DNA of 64,000 nucleotides from Candidatus Aminicenantes bacterium UBA6072 (lineage in GTDB: Bacteria; Acidobacteriota; Aminicenantia; UBA2199). Below, piece by piece: positions 18,400-26,357 of the stretch. The notes beneath the pieces were generated by a model. That model made no database searches. It was not told where the DNA came from and saw nothing but the letters and a program-made list of their open reading frames with translations. Location of the stretch: positions 124,001 through 188,000 of the forward strand of contig DIXU01000014.1 of assembly GCA_002436105.1 (NCBI GenBank), read 5' to 3'. Numbering within the stretch: position 1 is the stretch's first letter; each line of letters opens with the position of its first letter. The position numbers were made by a program, and so were the translations under genes.

Positions 18400-18407
18400 A
18401 CTGTCAA
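18379..18407 (-). promoter_or_regulatory. dnaA promoter
   Basis: Minus strand: perfect TTGACA (18402-18407), 17-bp spacer, TAAGAT (18379-18384). Transcript start is predicted near 18372. Its -35 box is separated by only 3 bases from that of the divergent glutamine synthetase promoter. Confidence 0.7.
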
Positions 18408-18410
18408 GCC

Positions 18411-18439
18411 TTGACAAAAATATTGTTTTTGCGTATATG
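18411..18439 (+). promoter_or_regulatory. Glutamine synthetase promoter
   Basis: Perfect TTGACA (18411-18416), 17-bp spacer, TATATG (18434-18439). The -10 box covers the first possible ATG (18437), so translation must begin further in; the transcript would start at about ATG 18446. Confidence 0.6.
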
Positions 18440-18445
18440 GCAGGA

Positions 18446-19825
18446 ATGAAAGACAAAAACATGCTGGGTGTCACGCAGAGAAAACTGAAGGAAATGCAGG
18501 TCGAATTCATTGATTTGAAGACGCTTGACCTGAAGGGAAAGCTGCATTCCCTGGTTCTCCCTGTCGTCATGTTGGACGAGAAGCTGCTTGCCAATGGCGT
18601 CGGGTTCGACGCATCCTCGTATGGATTCGCCAGGCCCGAAAAAAGCGACATGGTCATGGTTCCCGACATGGAGACCCTGTTCATCGATCCTTTCCGCGCG
18701 AGAAAAACAGCGGTTTTCATGGCCGACATTCACCTGACCGACAGGGAGCGCACCCGTTTTTCCGAAGACCCGCGCTTCGTTGCCGCCAAGGCGGAAGCGG
18801 CATTGGTCAAGTCCAGGATCGGCACTCGCGCCCTCTTCGGTCCGGAATTCGAGTTCTTCATCTTCAAGGAGGCTGAATTCGGGGTGGGCGAGGAAGGCTG
18901 CTATTATTATTTGAAGATGGACAGCGAGGCGAAGAAAAACCAGTATCACGCCGGTTCTCCCGAGGATGAGCATGTCGACTTCAAGAACGAAGCGGTGGCC
19001 ATCCTGCAGCAGTTGGGGGTCGAGATCAAGTATCACCATCACGAGGTGGCCGTCAACCAGCACGAGATCGAGACCAAATTCAACACACTGCTCAAGACCG
19101 CCGATCAAGCGGTGATCATCAAGTATGTCCTGTTCAACCTGGCCCGAAAACACGATCTTTTCCTTACCTTCATGCCCAAGCCCTTTTTCGGCAAGGCGGG
19201 CAACGGCTGGCATGTTCACCAGTTCATCATGAACCGCGCAACGAACGTTTTCTTTAAAAAAGGAAATTACGGTAATTTTTCCGATACCGGCCTGCACTAC
19301 CTGTCGGGGCTGCTCTTTCATTCCGGTTCGCTGAGCGCCCTTTCCAACCCATCGACCAACTCCTACAAACGGCTGGTCCGGGGTTTCGAGGCGCCGGTTT
19401 CGGCCATTTTCGCCACATCCAACCGCAATGCGGCCATTCGCATCCCGGCCTATGTGGACGAGAGCGAGACGCGCCTTGAGTACCGGCCGGGCGATGCCGC
19501 CTCTAACCCGTACTTGTTCCTTTCGGCCATGCTGCTGTCGGGGATCGACGGGGTTTTCAAGAACCTTTCCCCGGAAAAATTCAACTTCGGTCCCTTCGAC
19601 GGCGCCATTCCCGACCCCAAGGTATTCAAGAACAAGGTCAAGCTGCTGCCGGCCGACCTGGCCGAAGCCCTGGACTGCCTGGAAAAGGACAACGATTACT
19701 TGAAATACGGCGACGTTTTCGACGATGCGCTCATCCAGCAATGGTTGAAGATCAAGCGCACCGAGATCGAGGAGATCGCGCGCATCCCGCATCCCAAGGA
19801 ATTTGAGTCGTATTTCAGTTTTTGA
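18446..19825 (+). CDS. glnA: Glutamine synthetase, type I
   Basis: Makes glutamine from glutamate, ammonia and ATP. About 459 residues. Active-site motifs: GPEFEFFIF (about 130-140), GNGWHVHQF (ammonia/glutamate site), NPSTNSYKRLV followed by GFEAPV (ATP region), AIRIPAY and LEYRPGDAASNPY. The adenylylation-loop motif NLYDLPP of the beta subtype is missing, so control by GlnE is unlikely; it resembles the alpha subtype. The first two metal-site motifs deviate somewhat from E. coli. Starts at 18437, 18446 and 18461 are in frame; 18437 lies within the promoter -10 box. No Shine-Dalgarno sequence is present at usual spacing. The neighbourhood also has a glutamate dehydrogenase, but far away at the window start. 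Confidence 0.9.
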   Translation: MKDKNMLGVTQRKLKEMQVEFIDLKTLDLKGKLHSLVLPVVMLDEKLLANGVGFDASSYGFARPEKSDMVMVPDMETLFIDPFRARKTAVFMADIHLTDRERTRFSEDPRFVAAKAEAALVKSRIGTRALFGPEFEFFIFKEAEFGVGEEGCYYYLKMDSEAKKNQYHAGSPEDEHVDFKNEAVAILQQLGVEIKYHHHEVAVNQHEIETKFNTLLKTADQAVIIKYVLFNLARKHDLFLTFMPKPFFGKAGNGWHVHQFIMNRATNVFFKKGNYGNFSDTGLHYLSGLLFHSGSLSALSNPSTNSYKRLVRGFEAPVSAIFATSNRNAAIRIPAYVDESETRLEYRPGDAASNPYLFLSAMLLSGIDGVFKNLSPEKFNFGPFDGAIPDPKVFKNKVKLLPADLAEALDCLEKDNDYLKYGDVFDDALIQQWLKIKRTEIEEIARIPHPKEFESYFSF

Positions 19826-19836
19826 CCCGGTCCAAG

Positions 19837-19992
19837 ATGCTGGCAAAAAAAGTATTGGCCGTCGTGCTGATCCTGGTCGTGCTGTTTTCACCATTCCTGC
19901 TGCTGATCGATTTTGACCGCTTCATTCCCGTCGTTCTGACCGTCTGGCTGCTCTGCGCCGCCTATTTCGTTTTTATCAAGAGCCGCGCCTGA
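19837..19992 (+). CDS. Small two-helix membrane protein
   Basis: A 51-residue ORF starting ATG 11 bases after the glutamine synthetase stop. After MLAKK come two hydrophobic stretches (about residues 6-24 and 30-46) separated by a short turn with IDFDRF, ending in basic residues KSRA. It is likely a small inner-membrane protein with both ends in the cytoplasm. I do not recognise a family. Short spacing suggests co-transcription with glnA; the parS site follows 18 bases after its stop. Confidence 0.5.
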   Translation: MLAKKVLAVVLILVVLFSPFLLLIDFDRFIPVVLTVWLLCAAYFVFIKSRA

Positions 19993-20009
19993 CCCATGGT
20001 TTCATCCCA

Positions 20010-20025
20010 TGTTTCACGTGAAACA
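20010..20025. promoter_or_regulatory. parS centromere site 1
   Basis: TGTTTCACGTGAAACA is a perfect 16-bp palindrome identical to the widely conserved chromosomal parS consensus bound by ParB. It lies in the gap just upstream of rsmG. Confidence 0.93.
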
Positions 20026-20036
20026 TTCTCCGGTCC

Positions 20037-20645
20037 GTGCAACCCCGCCGCCGCGTTCCCCCGACGTTGGCCCATGAACGGATGAATCTCGATGCCTTTG
20101 TCGGCTTCCTGCTGGCCTACAACCGCAAGGTCAACCTCGTTTCGCGCCATTCGACACGCGAATCGCTGGCTGCCCTGATCGCCGAGTCGCTGCTGCTGAG
20201 GGACCTCGTTTCCACTCCGCTGCTGGTCGACGCCGGCAGCGGCGGCGGACTGCTGGGGATTCCCCTGGCCATTTCCCTGCCCGAAAAGCGATTCATCCTG
20301 GTCGAAACCGTACACAAGAAGGCGGTTTTCCTGAAAGAAGCACTGTGTTTCCTCGGCCTGGGCAATGCCGTCGTGCGGGAGGGGCCGGTGCAGGAATTCA
20401 TGCGCCGCCACCACCGTTTCGAAAGCACCCTGATCGCCCGGGGGTTTCCGGCCATCGAAGTACTGGCTGAATTCGTCCGCCGGCGCAAGGTGCGGGAGTT
20501 GCTGTTGATCTCCTCGCCGGAAAAAATCAGAAAAATTCAGAACCCGATGGCAAATGTCCGCCAAACCCGCTATAATATCCCCTCGAGAGACAATCTGATC
20601 ATCTTCAAGCTGGAGAATGTTTCACGTGAAACGATTTTGCCATGA
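20037..20645 (+). CDS. rsmG: 16S rRNA (guanine-527-N7)-methyltransferase RsmG (GidB)
   Basis: SAM-dependent methyltransferase that modifies 16S rRNA. The SAM loop is VDAGSGGGLLGIPLA, followed by RFILVETVHKKAVFL, both typical of RsmG. The frame opens at GTG 20037 (202 residues); ATG 20082 gives 187 residues and also keeps the conserved AYNRKVNLVSR helix, so the true start is uncertain. The C-terminus (NVSRET) is encoded by the second parS site. The stop overlaps the parA start as ATGA, giving the usual rsmG-parA-parB coupling. Confidence 0.9.
   Translation: MQPRRRVPPTLAHERMNLDAFVGFLLAYNRKVNLVSRHSTRESLAALIAESLLLRDLVSTPLLVDAGSGGGLLGIPLAISLPEKRFILVETVHKKAVFLKEALCFLGLGNAVVREGPVQEFMRRHHRFESTLIARGFPAIEVLAEFVRRRKVRELLLISSPEKIRKIQNPMANVRQTRYNIPSRDNLIIFKLENVSRETILP
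20618..20633. promoter_or_regulatory. parS centromere site 2, inside rsmG
   Basis: TGTTTCACGTGAAACG matches the parS consensus at 15 of 16 positions. It lies within the last codons of rsmG, 608 bases from site 1 and just before parA. Confidence 0.88.
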
Positions 20646-21400
20646 GTGAAATCATCGCCGTAGCCAACCAGAAGGGAGGCGTGGGCAAGACCACGACCGC
20701 CATCAACCTGTCGGCGGCGCTGGCCATCGCCGAAAAAAAAGTCCTGCTCATCGACCTCGATCCCCAGGCCAACGCCACGACCGGGCTGGGCATGGACAAG
20801 AATTCGGTGAAGAACGACATTTACTCGGTCCTGGTCAACGAAACCGGCATTCAGGATGCCATCCGCGGCAGCGAGTTGAAATTCCTGAGCGTGATCCCCT
20901 CGTCGCGCAGCCTGGCCCGTTTCGAGATGGAAGCGGTCTCCGATGACAGCAATCACCTTTACCTGAAGAATGCCCTGCTCGAGTTGGGAGAGGAATACGA
21001 GTATGTCGTGATGGATCTCCCTCCCTCCCTGGGACTGCTGACCATCAACGCCCTGACTGCGGCGCACAATGTGCTGATCCCCATCCAGGCCGAGTATTAT
21101 GCCCTGGAAGGGTTGTCAGACCTGATGAACACCATCAACCGCATCAAGGAGAATTTCAATCCCGTCCTGGAGATCAAGGGGGTGCTGCTGACCATGTATG
21201 ACGAGCGCACCAACCTCTCCCGGCAGATCGAGGAAGAACTGAGGAAATATTTTAAAACCAAGGTGTATGAAACCGTGATCACGCGCAATGTCCGCCTTTC
21301 GGAAGCACCCAGCTTCGGGAAACCCATCCAGCTGTACGACATCCGCTCGGCGGGGGCCCACGCCTACATGTCCTTGGCCAAGGAGATGACCGGAAAATGA
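20642..21400 (+). CDS. parA: Chromosome partitioning ATPase ParA (Soj)
   Basis: A 252-residue deviant-Walker ATPase that moves ParB-parS complexes apart. The P-loop is KGGVGKTT near residue 11 with the signature lysine; IDLDPQANAT and VVMDLPPSLG are the other nucleotide motifs. There is no N-terminal helix-turn-helix extension, so it is the short chromosomal Soj type. ATG overlaps the rsmG stop, and its own stop overlaps the parB start by 4 bases. Confidence 0.96.
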   Translation: MSEIIAVANQKGGVGKTTTAINLSAALAIAEKKVLLIDLDPQANATTGLGMDKNSVKNDIYSVLVNETGIQDAIRGSELKFLSVIPSSRSLARFEMEAVSDDSNHLYLKNALLELGEEYEYVVMDLPPSLGLLTINALTAAHNVLIPIQAEYYALEGLSDLMNTINRIKENFNPVLEIKGVLLTMYDERTNLSRQIEEELRKYFKTKVYETVITRNVRLSEAPSFGKPIQLYDIRSAGAHAYMSLAKEMTGK

Positions 21401-22236
21401 AACGCAAAGTGCTGGGCAAGGGGATCGCGGCCATCATCGCCAACGAGCCGCTGGGCAAAAACAGGCTGGTCGATCTGGACGTGGACAGCATCCACCCCAA
21501 TCCATTCCAGCCGCGCAAGTCGTTCGCCAAGAACGCCCTGCAGCAGCTGGCCGACTCGATGAGGGAGGACGGCGTCATTCAGCCCGTCGTGGTCTACAAG
21601 CGGGACGGCAAGTATTTCCTGGTCGTCGGCGAGAGACGGTGGCGCGCCGCCCAATTGCTGAAATGGGAGAAGATCCCGGCCGTGATCAAGGAATTCTCCG
21701 ATAACGACGTCATGGCCAAGGCGCTGATCGAGAACATCCAGAGAGAGGAGCTCAATGCCATAGAGATCGCCGAAGGCATCGAAGCGCTGATCTCCCAGAG
21801 CGGCGAAGGGCAGCAGGAAGCCGCCGACAGGCTGGGCATGCACCGCGCGACCCTGGCCAATTTTCTCAGGCTGTTGAGGCTGCCCGCCTCCATCAAGGAA
21901 GCCATCGTCCAGGGCAAGCTGGACCAGGGGCATGCCCGCGCCCTGCTGGCCTTGAAGACCGAGGGCGACATGCTGGCCGCGGCCGCCCAGATCATGCGCA
22001 AGGAGCTGTCGGTGCGGCAGGCGGAAATGCTGGTCAAGAAATTCAATGCCGGCGTCAGGAAAGGCAAGCCTGCCCCGGACCCCGACATCGTCAAAATGGA
22101 GAACCGCCTGACCCACAGCCTGGCGACCAAAGTGAAACTGGTCTATGCCGGGACCGGCCAGGGCAAGGTGGAGATATTTTTCAATTCCCTGGCCGAGTTC
22201 GAGAGGCTATACGCCATACTATGCAAGGAGAAGTAA
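21397..22236 (+). CDS. parB: Chromosome partitioning protein ParB (Spo0J)
   Basis: CTP-dependent DNA clamp that loads at parS; 279 residues. The N-terminal ParB/Srx domain shows ENIQREELN and the CTP-binding GERRWRAAQ. The helix-turn-helix region (about 130-200, with RLGMHRATLANFLRLLRLP) recognises parS. A C-terminal dimerisation segment follows. Its two cognate sites are present upstream. ATG overlaps the parA stop; the bactofilin gene follows one base after the parB stop. Confidence 0.96.
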   Translation: MKRKVLGKGIAAIIANEPLGKNRLVDLDVDSIHPNPFQPRKSFAKNALQQLADSMREDGVIQPVVVYKRDGKYFLVVGERRWRAAQLLKWEKIPAVIKEFSDNDVMAKALIENIQREELNAIEIAEGIEALISQSGEGQQEAADRLGMHRATLANFLRLLRLPASIKEAIVQGKLDQGHARALLALKTEGDMLAAAAQIMRKELSVRQAEMLVKKFNAGVRKGKPAPDPDIVKMENRLTHSLATKVKLVYAGTGQGKVEIFFNSLAEFERLYAILCKEK

Positions 22237-22237
22237 T

Positions 22238-22624
22238 ATGAACAAAGTCGAGACCCCGATGAAGATCAGCGGCTTCATCGATCGGGAGACCGAGATCATC
22301 GGCGATATCAGGTTCAAGGAAAATTTTCGCATCGACGGCATCCTGAAGGGCAAGATACTCTCCGGCAACGGCCTGATCATCGGCGAGACCGGAGAGATCG
22401 AGGCCGACATCGATGTCAACAGCGTCGCGATCAATGGCCGGGTCAAGGGATCGATCAAGGCCAAGGAGCGGGTCGAGATCTTCTCCAAGGGGCGGGTCAT
22501 CGGCTCGGTCACCGCTCCCAAGCTGATCATCGAAGAGGGGGCTTTCTTTCAAGGCTCGTGCCAGATGGAGATGAAATCCCTGGATAGCAAGACAAGGGAC
22601 GGCGAGAACAAAACGGGGAGATGA
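22238..22624 (+). CDS. Bactofilin
   Basis: A 128-residue cytoskeletal protein of the bactofilin (DUF583) family. The central region is a right-handed beta-helix made of short repeats rich in I, G and V (for example GLIIGETGEIEADI, VNSVAINGRVKGSI). The ends are short and polar with no membrane segment. I chose ATG 22238 with AAGGAGAAG upstream; the longer frame has no family similarity. Bactofilins polymerise without nucleotide and in some bacteria position ParAB or cell-wall enzymes, which fits this place one base behind parB. Confidence 0.88.
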   Translation: MNKVETPMKISGFIDRETEIIGDIRFKENFRIDGILKGKILSGNGLIIGETGEIEADIDVNSVAINGRVKGSIKAKERVEIFSKGRVIGSVTAPKLIIEEGAFFQGSCQMEMKSLDSKTRDGENKTGR

Positions 22625-23334
22625 AGGTCGCCGCCGTCATCCCCGCCCGCTACGGCTCCAGCCGTTTCCCCGGCAAGCCCCTGGCGAGGATCGCCGGCTG
22701 TTCCATGATCGAGAGAGTCTATCGCCAGGCGGAAAAGGCGGCATGTTTCGCAGAAATTATCGTGGCCACCGACGATCCACGCATCCGCGACGAGGTAATT
22801 CGTTTCGGTGGCAATGCCGAGATGACCGATAGCAGGATAAAATCGGGGACGGAACGCGTGTGGGCCGTGATCGAGAACAAGGAAATCGCTGCGGTCGTCA
22901 ACATCCAGGGCGACGAGCCGCTGATCCCGGATCAGCTGATCCGCGCCGTGGCCCTGGCCCTGGAAAAGGACCCGGTCGTCAGCGCTGCCCGCCGCAACGA
23001 TTCCCGGGAGGATTTCCTTTCCCGGCACGTGGTCAAGGTGGTCTGCGACCGGGACGGCCGGGCCATCTATTTCTCGCGTGCCCCGATTCCCTTCAGTGGA
23101 GAGGATTCCTGCGCCGGATTTTTGCAGCACATCGGCATTTACGGCTATTCCAAGGAAATGCTCCGTGCTTTTGTCGGCGGCAGCGCCTCCGAGCTGGAAC
23201 GGCGGGAGAACCTGGAGCAGTTGCGCTTCCTGTTCATGGGGCAACCGATCCGCATCCTGCTGACCGATTTCTTGTCCCATGGCGTGGATGTTCCCGCGGA
23301 CATCGAAAAAATCGAACGATTGCTGAGGAGCTAG
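22621..23334 (+). CDS. kdsB: 3-deoxy-manno-octulosonate cytidylyltransferase (CMP-Kdo synthetase)
   Basis: Activates Kdo with CTP to CMP-Kdo for lipopolysaccharide inner core. 237 residues. Nucleotide motif PARYGSSRFPGKPL at the N-terminus, VNIQGDEPL near residue 97, YFSRAPIPF and GIYGYSKEML further on. The presence of the gene implies an LPS-bearing outer membrane. The start overlaps the bactofilin stop, and the CTP synthase gene follows one base after the stop, so the enzyme and the maker of its substrate are translated from one message. Confidence 0.95.
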   Translation: MKVAAVIPARYGSSRFPGKPLARIAGCSMIERVYRQAEKAACFAEIIVATDDPRIRDEVIRFGGNAEMTDSRIKSGTERVWAVIENKEIAAVVNIQGDEPLIPDQLIRAVALALEKDPVVSAARRNDSREDFLSRHVVKVVCDRDGRAIYFSRAPIPFSGEDSCAGFLQHIGIYGYSKEMLRAFVGGSASELERRENLEQLRFLFMGQPIRILLTDFLSHGVDVPADIEKIERLLRS

Positions 23335-23335
23335 C

Positions 23336-24943
23336 ATGGCCAAGACCCGATACATCTTCATCACCGGGGGCGTCCTTTCCTCCCTGGGCAAGGGGATCGC
23401 CGCGGCATCCATCGGCAATCTCCTGGAATCCTACGGCTTTCGCATCGGCATGCTCAAGCTCGACCCGTATTTGAACGTCGATCCCGGGACCATGAGCCCT
23501 TTCCAGCATGGCGAGGTGTTCGTCACCGAGGACGGGGCCGAGACCGATCTCGACCTCGGCCATTACGAGCGCTTCACCACGACCGAAACGTCGCAGAAAA
23601 GCAATTGGACCGCAGGCCGCATCTATGAACGGGTGATCCAGAAGGAGCGGCGCGGCGATTTCCTGGGCAAGACGGTCCAGGTGATCCCCCATGTCACCGA
23701 TGAGATCAAGGCGGCGGTCTTCGCGGTCGGCAAGGCCGTGGATGTCGTGCTGATCGAGATCGGCGGCACGGTGGGCGACATTGAAAGCTTGCCGTTCCTG
23801 GAGGCCATCCGCCAGATCGGATTGGAGCTGGATGAGGAGCAGGTGCTTTATGTCCACCTGACCCTGGTGCCGTTCATCAAGACGGCCGGCGAGCTCAAGA
23901 CCAAGCCGACGCAGCATAGCGTGAAGGCGCTGCAGGAGATCGGCATCCAGCCCGATATCCTGTTGTGCCGGGCCGAGACCGCGATTCCCGCGGAGATCAA
24001 GAAGAAGATCGCCCTGTTCGCCAACCTGAAGGAGGATGCAGTCGTCAGCGCCATCGATGTCGATACGATCTACGAGATTCCTCTCATCTACAGGAAGGAG
24101 GGGCTGGACGCCACCATATTGAAGAAGCTGAAACTGAAAGGCGATCGCGGCCAATTGCGGGAATGGAGCCGCTGGGTCAAGAGGGTCAAGGGGCTTAGCC
24201 GCGAGGTGACGATCGCCATCGTCGGCAAGTACGTCAGTCATTCCGATGCCTACAAGAGCCTTTTTGAAGCCCTGTTCCATGCCGGGGCGGAGAACCATGT
24301 CCGGGTCAGGCTGGAGCGGATCGACTCCGATGCGCTGGTCAGCGGCGATCTTCGCGGGATCTTCCACGCAGTGGATGGTATCCTGGTCCCGGGCGGCTTC
24401 GGCATCCGCGGCATCGAGGGGATGATCCGCGCCGTCGAATATGCCCGGACGCGCGCCATTCCCTTTTTCGGCATCTGCCTGGGCATGCAGGTGGCGACGA
24501 TCGAATTCGCCCGTCATGTCCTGGGCCTGGCGGATGCCCACTCCTCCGAGTTTGATCCGCGGACCGGCAGCAAGATCTTCCTCAAGCTGCGCGAGCTGCA
24601 CAACGTGGACGACATGGGGCACAACATGAGGCTCGGAGCCTATTCCTGCATCCTGAAGAAGCAGTCGCTGGCTTACCGCGTCTACCGGCAGGAAAAGATC
24701 ACGGAGCGCCACCGCCACCGCTATGAGTTCAATCCCGAGTTCGAGTACAAGCTGGAAAACAAGGGGCTGCGCATCAGCGGCAAGAACCCGGAGCGCAACC
24801 TGGTGGAGATCGTCGAGCTGGCCGGCCACCCCTGGTTCCTGGGCTGCCAGTTCCACCCGGAATTCAAATCCCGGCCCCTGCGGCCCCACCCCCTTTTCGT
24901 CTCGTTCATCGAGCACGCCAAGCGGACCCCGTCCCGGAGTTGA
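23336..24943 (+). CDS. pyrG: CTP synthase
   Basis: Amidates UTP to CTP using glutamine. 535 residues, normal length. The N-terminal synthetase domain has FITGGVLSSLGKGI and DPYLNVDPGTMSP. The class I glutaminase domain has the nucleophile in FFGICLGMQ and the His/Glu pair in QFHPEFKSRP. No intergenic space to kdsB. A short gap with no obvious terminator separates it from the convergent MBL-fold gene. Confidence 0.97.
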   Translation: MAKTRYIFITGGVLSSLGKGIAAASIGNLLESYGFRIGMLKLDPYLNVDPGTMSPFQHGEVFVTEDGAETDLDLGHYERFTTTETSQKSNWTAGRIYERVIQKERRGDFLGKTVQVIPHVTDEIKAAVFAVGKAVDVVLIEIGGTVGDIESLPFLEAIRQIGLELDEEQVLYVHLTLVPFIKTAGELKTKPTQHSVKALQEIGIQPDILLCRAETAIPAEIKKKIALFANLKEDAVVSAIDVDTIYEIPLIYRKEGLDATILKKLKLKGDRGQLREWSRWVKRVKGLSREVTIAIVGKYVSHSDAYKSLFEALFHAGAENHVRVRLERIDSDALVSGDLRGIFHAVDGILVPGGFGIRGIEGMIRAVEYARTRAIPFFGICLGMQVATIEFARHVLGLADAHSSEFDPRTGSKIFLKLRELHNVDDMGHNMRLGAYSCILKKQSLAYRVYRQEKITERHRHRYEFNPEFEYKLENKGLRISGKNPERNLVEIVELAGHPWFLGCQFHPEFKSRPLRPHPLFVSFIEHAKRTPSRS

Positions 24944-24960
24944 AACGGGGAGGGGTTCGC

Positions 24961-25851
24961 TCAGGGGATCTTGACGAATTCGTGATAGACGCTTTTCACC
25001 ATGGCGGTGACATTGATCATCAGTGCCTCGCGGGGACCCATCAGGGCAGGTGAAGAATACTCCTCTTCCAGGATCTTCTCGGCGATGCCCGTGAAATCGA
25101 CGCTCTGCCCCAGGCGGTCAATGATCTGTTCCTTCAATCGCCGGGTTTCAGCGAGTGAAGCGGCCAGGAATTCCCTGACCCGGTCCTTGCCCCTGACGGC
25201 GGTGTTGTGGGCCAGGGCCAGGACCTCGGCTTCGAGGCCGAGCAATTTTCCCAGCGAGGCCTCGTACTGGCTGTAGCTGGACAGGAACAACGGCTTGACC
25301 CTGCCGCTCTTTTCCACGACGCCGGCGGCATCGCCGGCGAACAGGATGTTCTCGGGGCGCAGCAGGAAGGAGATCGAGCACCGGGTGTGCCCCGGCGTTT
25401 CATGTACTTCAAGATAGCGAGCGGGGGACAAGGGGATACGGTCGTTCTCGCCCACGGCGCGGATGTCGCGCGGCTTGGTGAAGACCGAATCGCTGCGGTC
25501 GTTGGCGAGCGCCTTGAATTTCTGGTTCAGGTCATCGATAAAAGCGACGGCCTTGTCATTCTCCAGGATGTCCCTGGTGCGCCGCGAGGCGATGATCTGG
25601 AAGGCGGACTTTTCCTGGAGCAGGGAGCAGGCGCCGGCATGATCGTAATGGGAGTGGGTGAGCAGTACCATGGCCAGCCGCTCGTCTCCCAGCAGCGCCG
25701 ACAGATTTGTCTCGATCTCTCCGGCCTTGGCCAGGACTGCGCAATCGATCATCGCATTGCGCTGGCCGCGGATCACGTAGAGGGGAAACATCGGGATATC
25801 CAGGACAAAAACGCCGGCTGCCAGCTCGTAAAAAGGCCGCGGGCTCACCAC
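24961..25851 (-). CDS. MBL-fold metallo-hydrolase
   Basis: A 296-residue cytoplasmic hydrolase. Metal motif THSHYDHAG near residue 80, second site ETPGHTRCS near 150, then LFAGDAAG and LALAHNT. This is the glyoxalase-II-like pattern; thioesterase, lactonase or hydroxyacylglutathione hydrolase functions are possible and I cannot choose. GTG start overlaps the upstream nitroreductase stop by 7 bases, so it is the last gene of a three-gene operon. Confidence 0.8.
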   Translation of the reverse strand: MVSPRPFYELAAGVFVLDIPMFPLYVIRGQRNAMIDCAVLAKAGEIETNLSALLGDERLAMVLLTHSHYDHAGACSLLQEKSAFQIIASRRTRDILENDKAVAFIDDLNQKFKALANDRSDSVFTKPRDIRAVGENDRIPLSPARYLEVHETPGHTRCSISFLLRPENILFAGDAAGVVEKSGRVKPLFLSSYSQYEASLGKLLGLEAEVLALAHNTAVRGKDRVREFLAASLAETRRLKEQIIDRLGQSVDFTGIAEKILEEEYSSPALMGPREALMINVTAMVKSVYHEFVKIP

Positions 25852-26357
25852 GCCCCCCGGCGGTACAATTCCTCGACGGGCTTGCGCTCGCGTGCCGCGG
25901 GCAGGCGGCCGGGGTAGCCCAGGCTCATCAGTTCCACGATGCGCACTGCTTCCGGGACCCGCAGGACGGACTTGGCTTTTTCTTCGTCGAACGAGCCGAT
26001 CCAGCAGGTGCCCAGGCCTTCGCGCACCGCCTGCAGCGAGATGTGGTCCAGGACGATGGCCAGGTCGATCAGGTAGGCCGGGTGGCCGCAGCGCATGACA
26101 TAGGAAGGGTTCAGGGCGCAGGCGGCCAGGAGGAGCGGCGCCTGCTTGAGAAAGGGCTGATGCGGAGAAGCCTCGTCGATCAGGCGTTCCTTCAGCGCCG
26201 GGTCGGTGACGACCAGGATGCGCCAGCCCTGTTGATTGCGCGCGGTCGGGGCCAGGCGGCCCGCCTCGAGCACCCGGGCCAGCTTCTCTTCCTCGACCGG
26301 ACGGACGGCGTATTCGCGGACCGAACGCCGGGCAACGATCTCCTCGATGACCGTCAC
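25845..26357 (-). CDS. Nitroreductase family FMN oxidoreductase
   Basis: A 170-residue NAD(P)H:FMN-dependent reductase. RRSVREY near residue 11 and GLGTCWIGSFDEEKAK near the C-terminus are the flavin-contact motifs of the family. The protein is short, as in the FMN-only subgroup often annotated as nitroreductase; physiological substrate unknown. ATG overlaps the outer-membrane protein stop codon by 4 bases. Confidence 0.85.
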   Translation of the reverse strand: MTVIEEIVARRSVREYAVRPVEEEKLARVLEAGRLAPTARNQQGWRILVVTDPALKERLIDEASPHQPFLKQAPLLLAACALNPSYVMRCGHPAYLIDLAIVLDHISLQAVREGLGTCWIGSFDEEKAKSVLRVPEAVRIVELMSLGYPGRLPAARERKPVEELYRRGAW

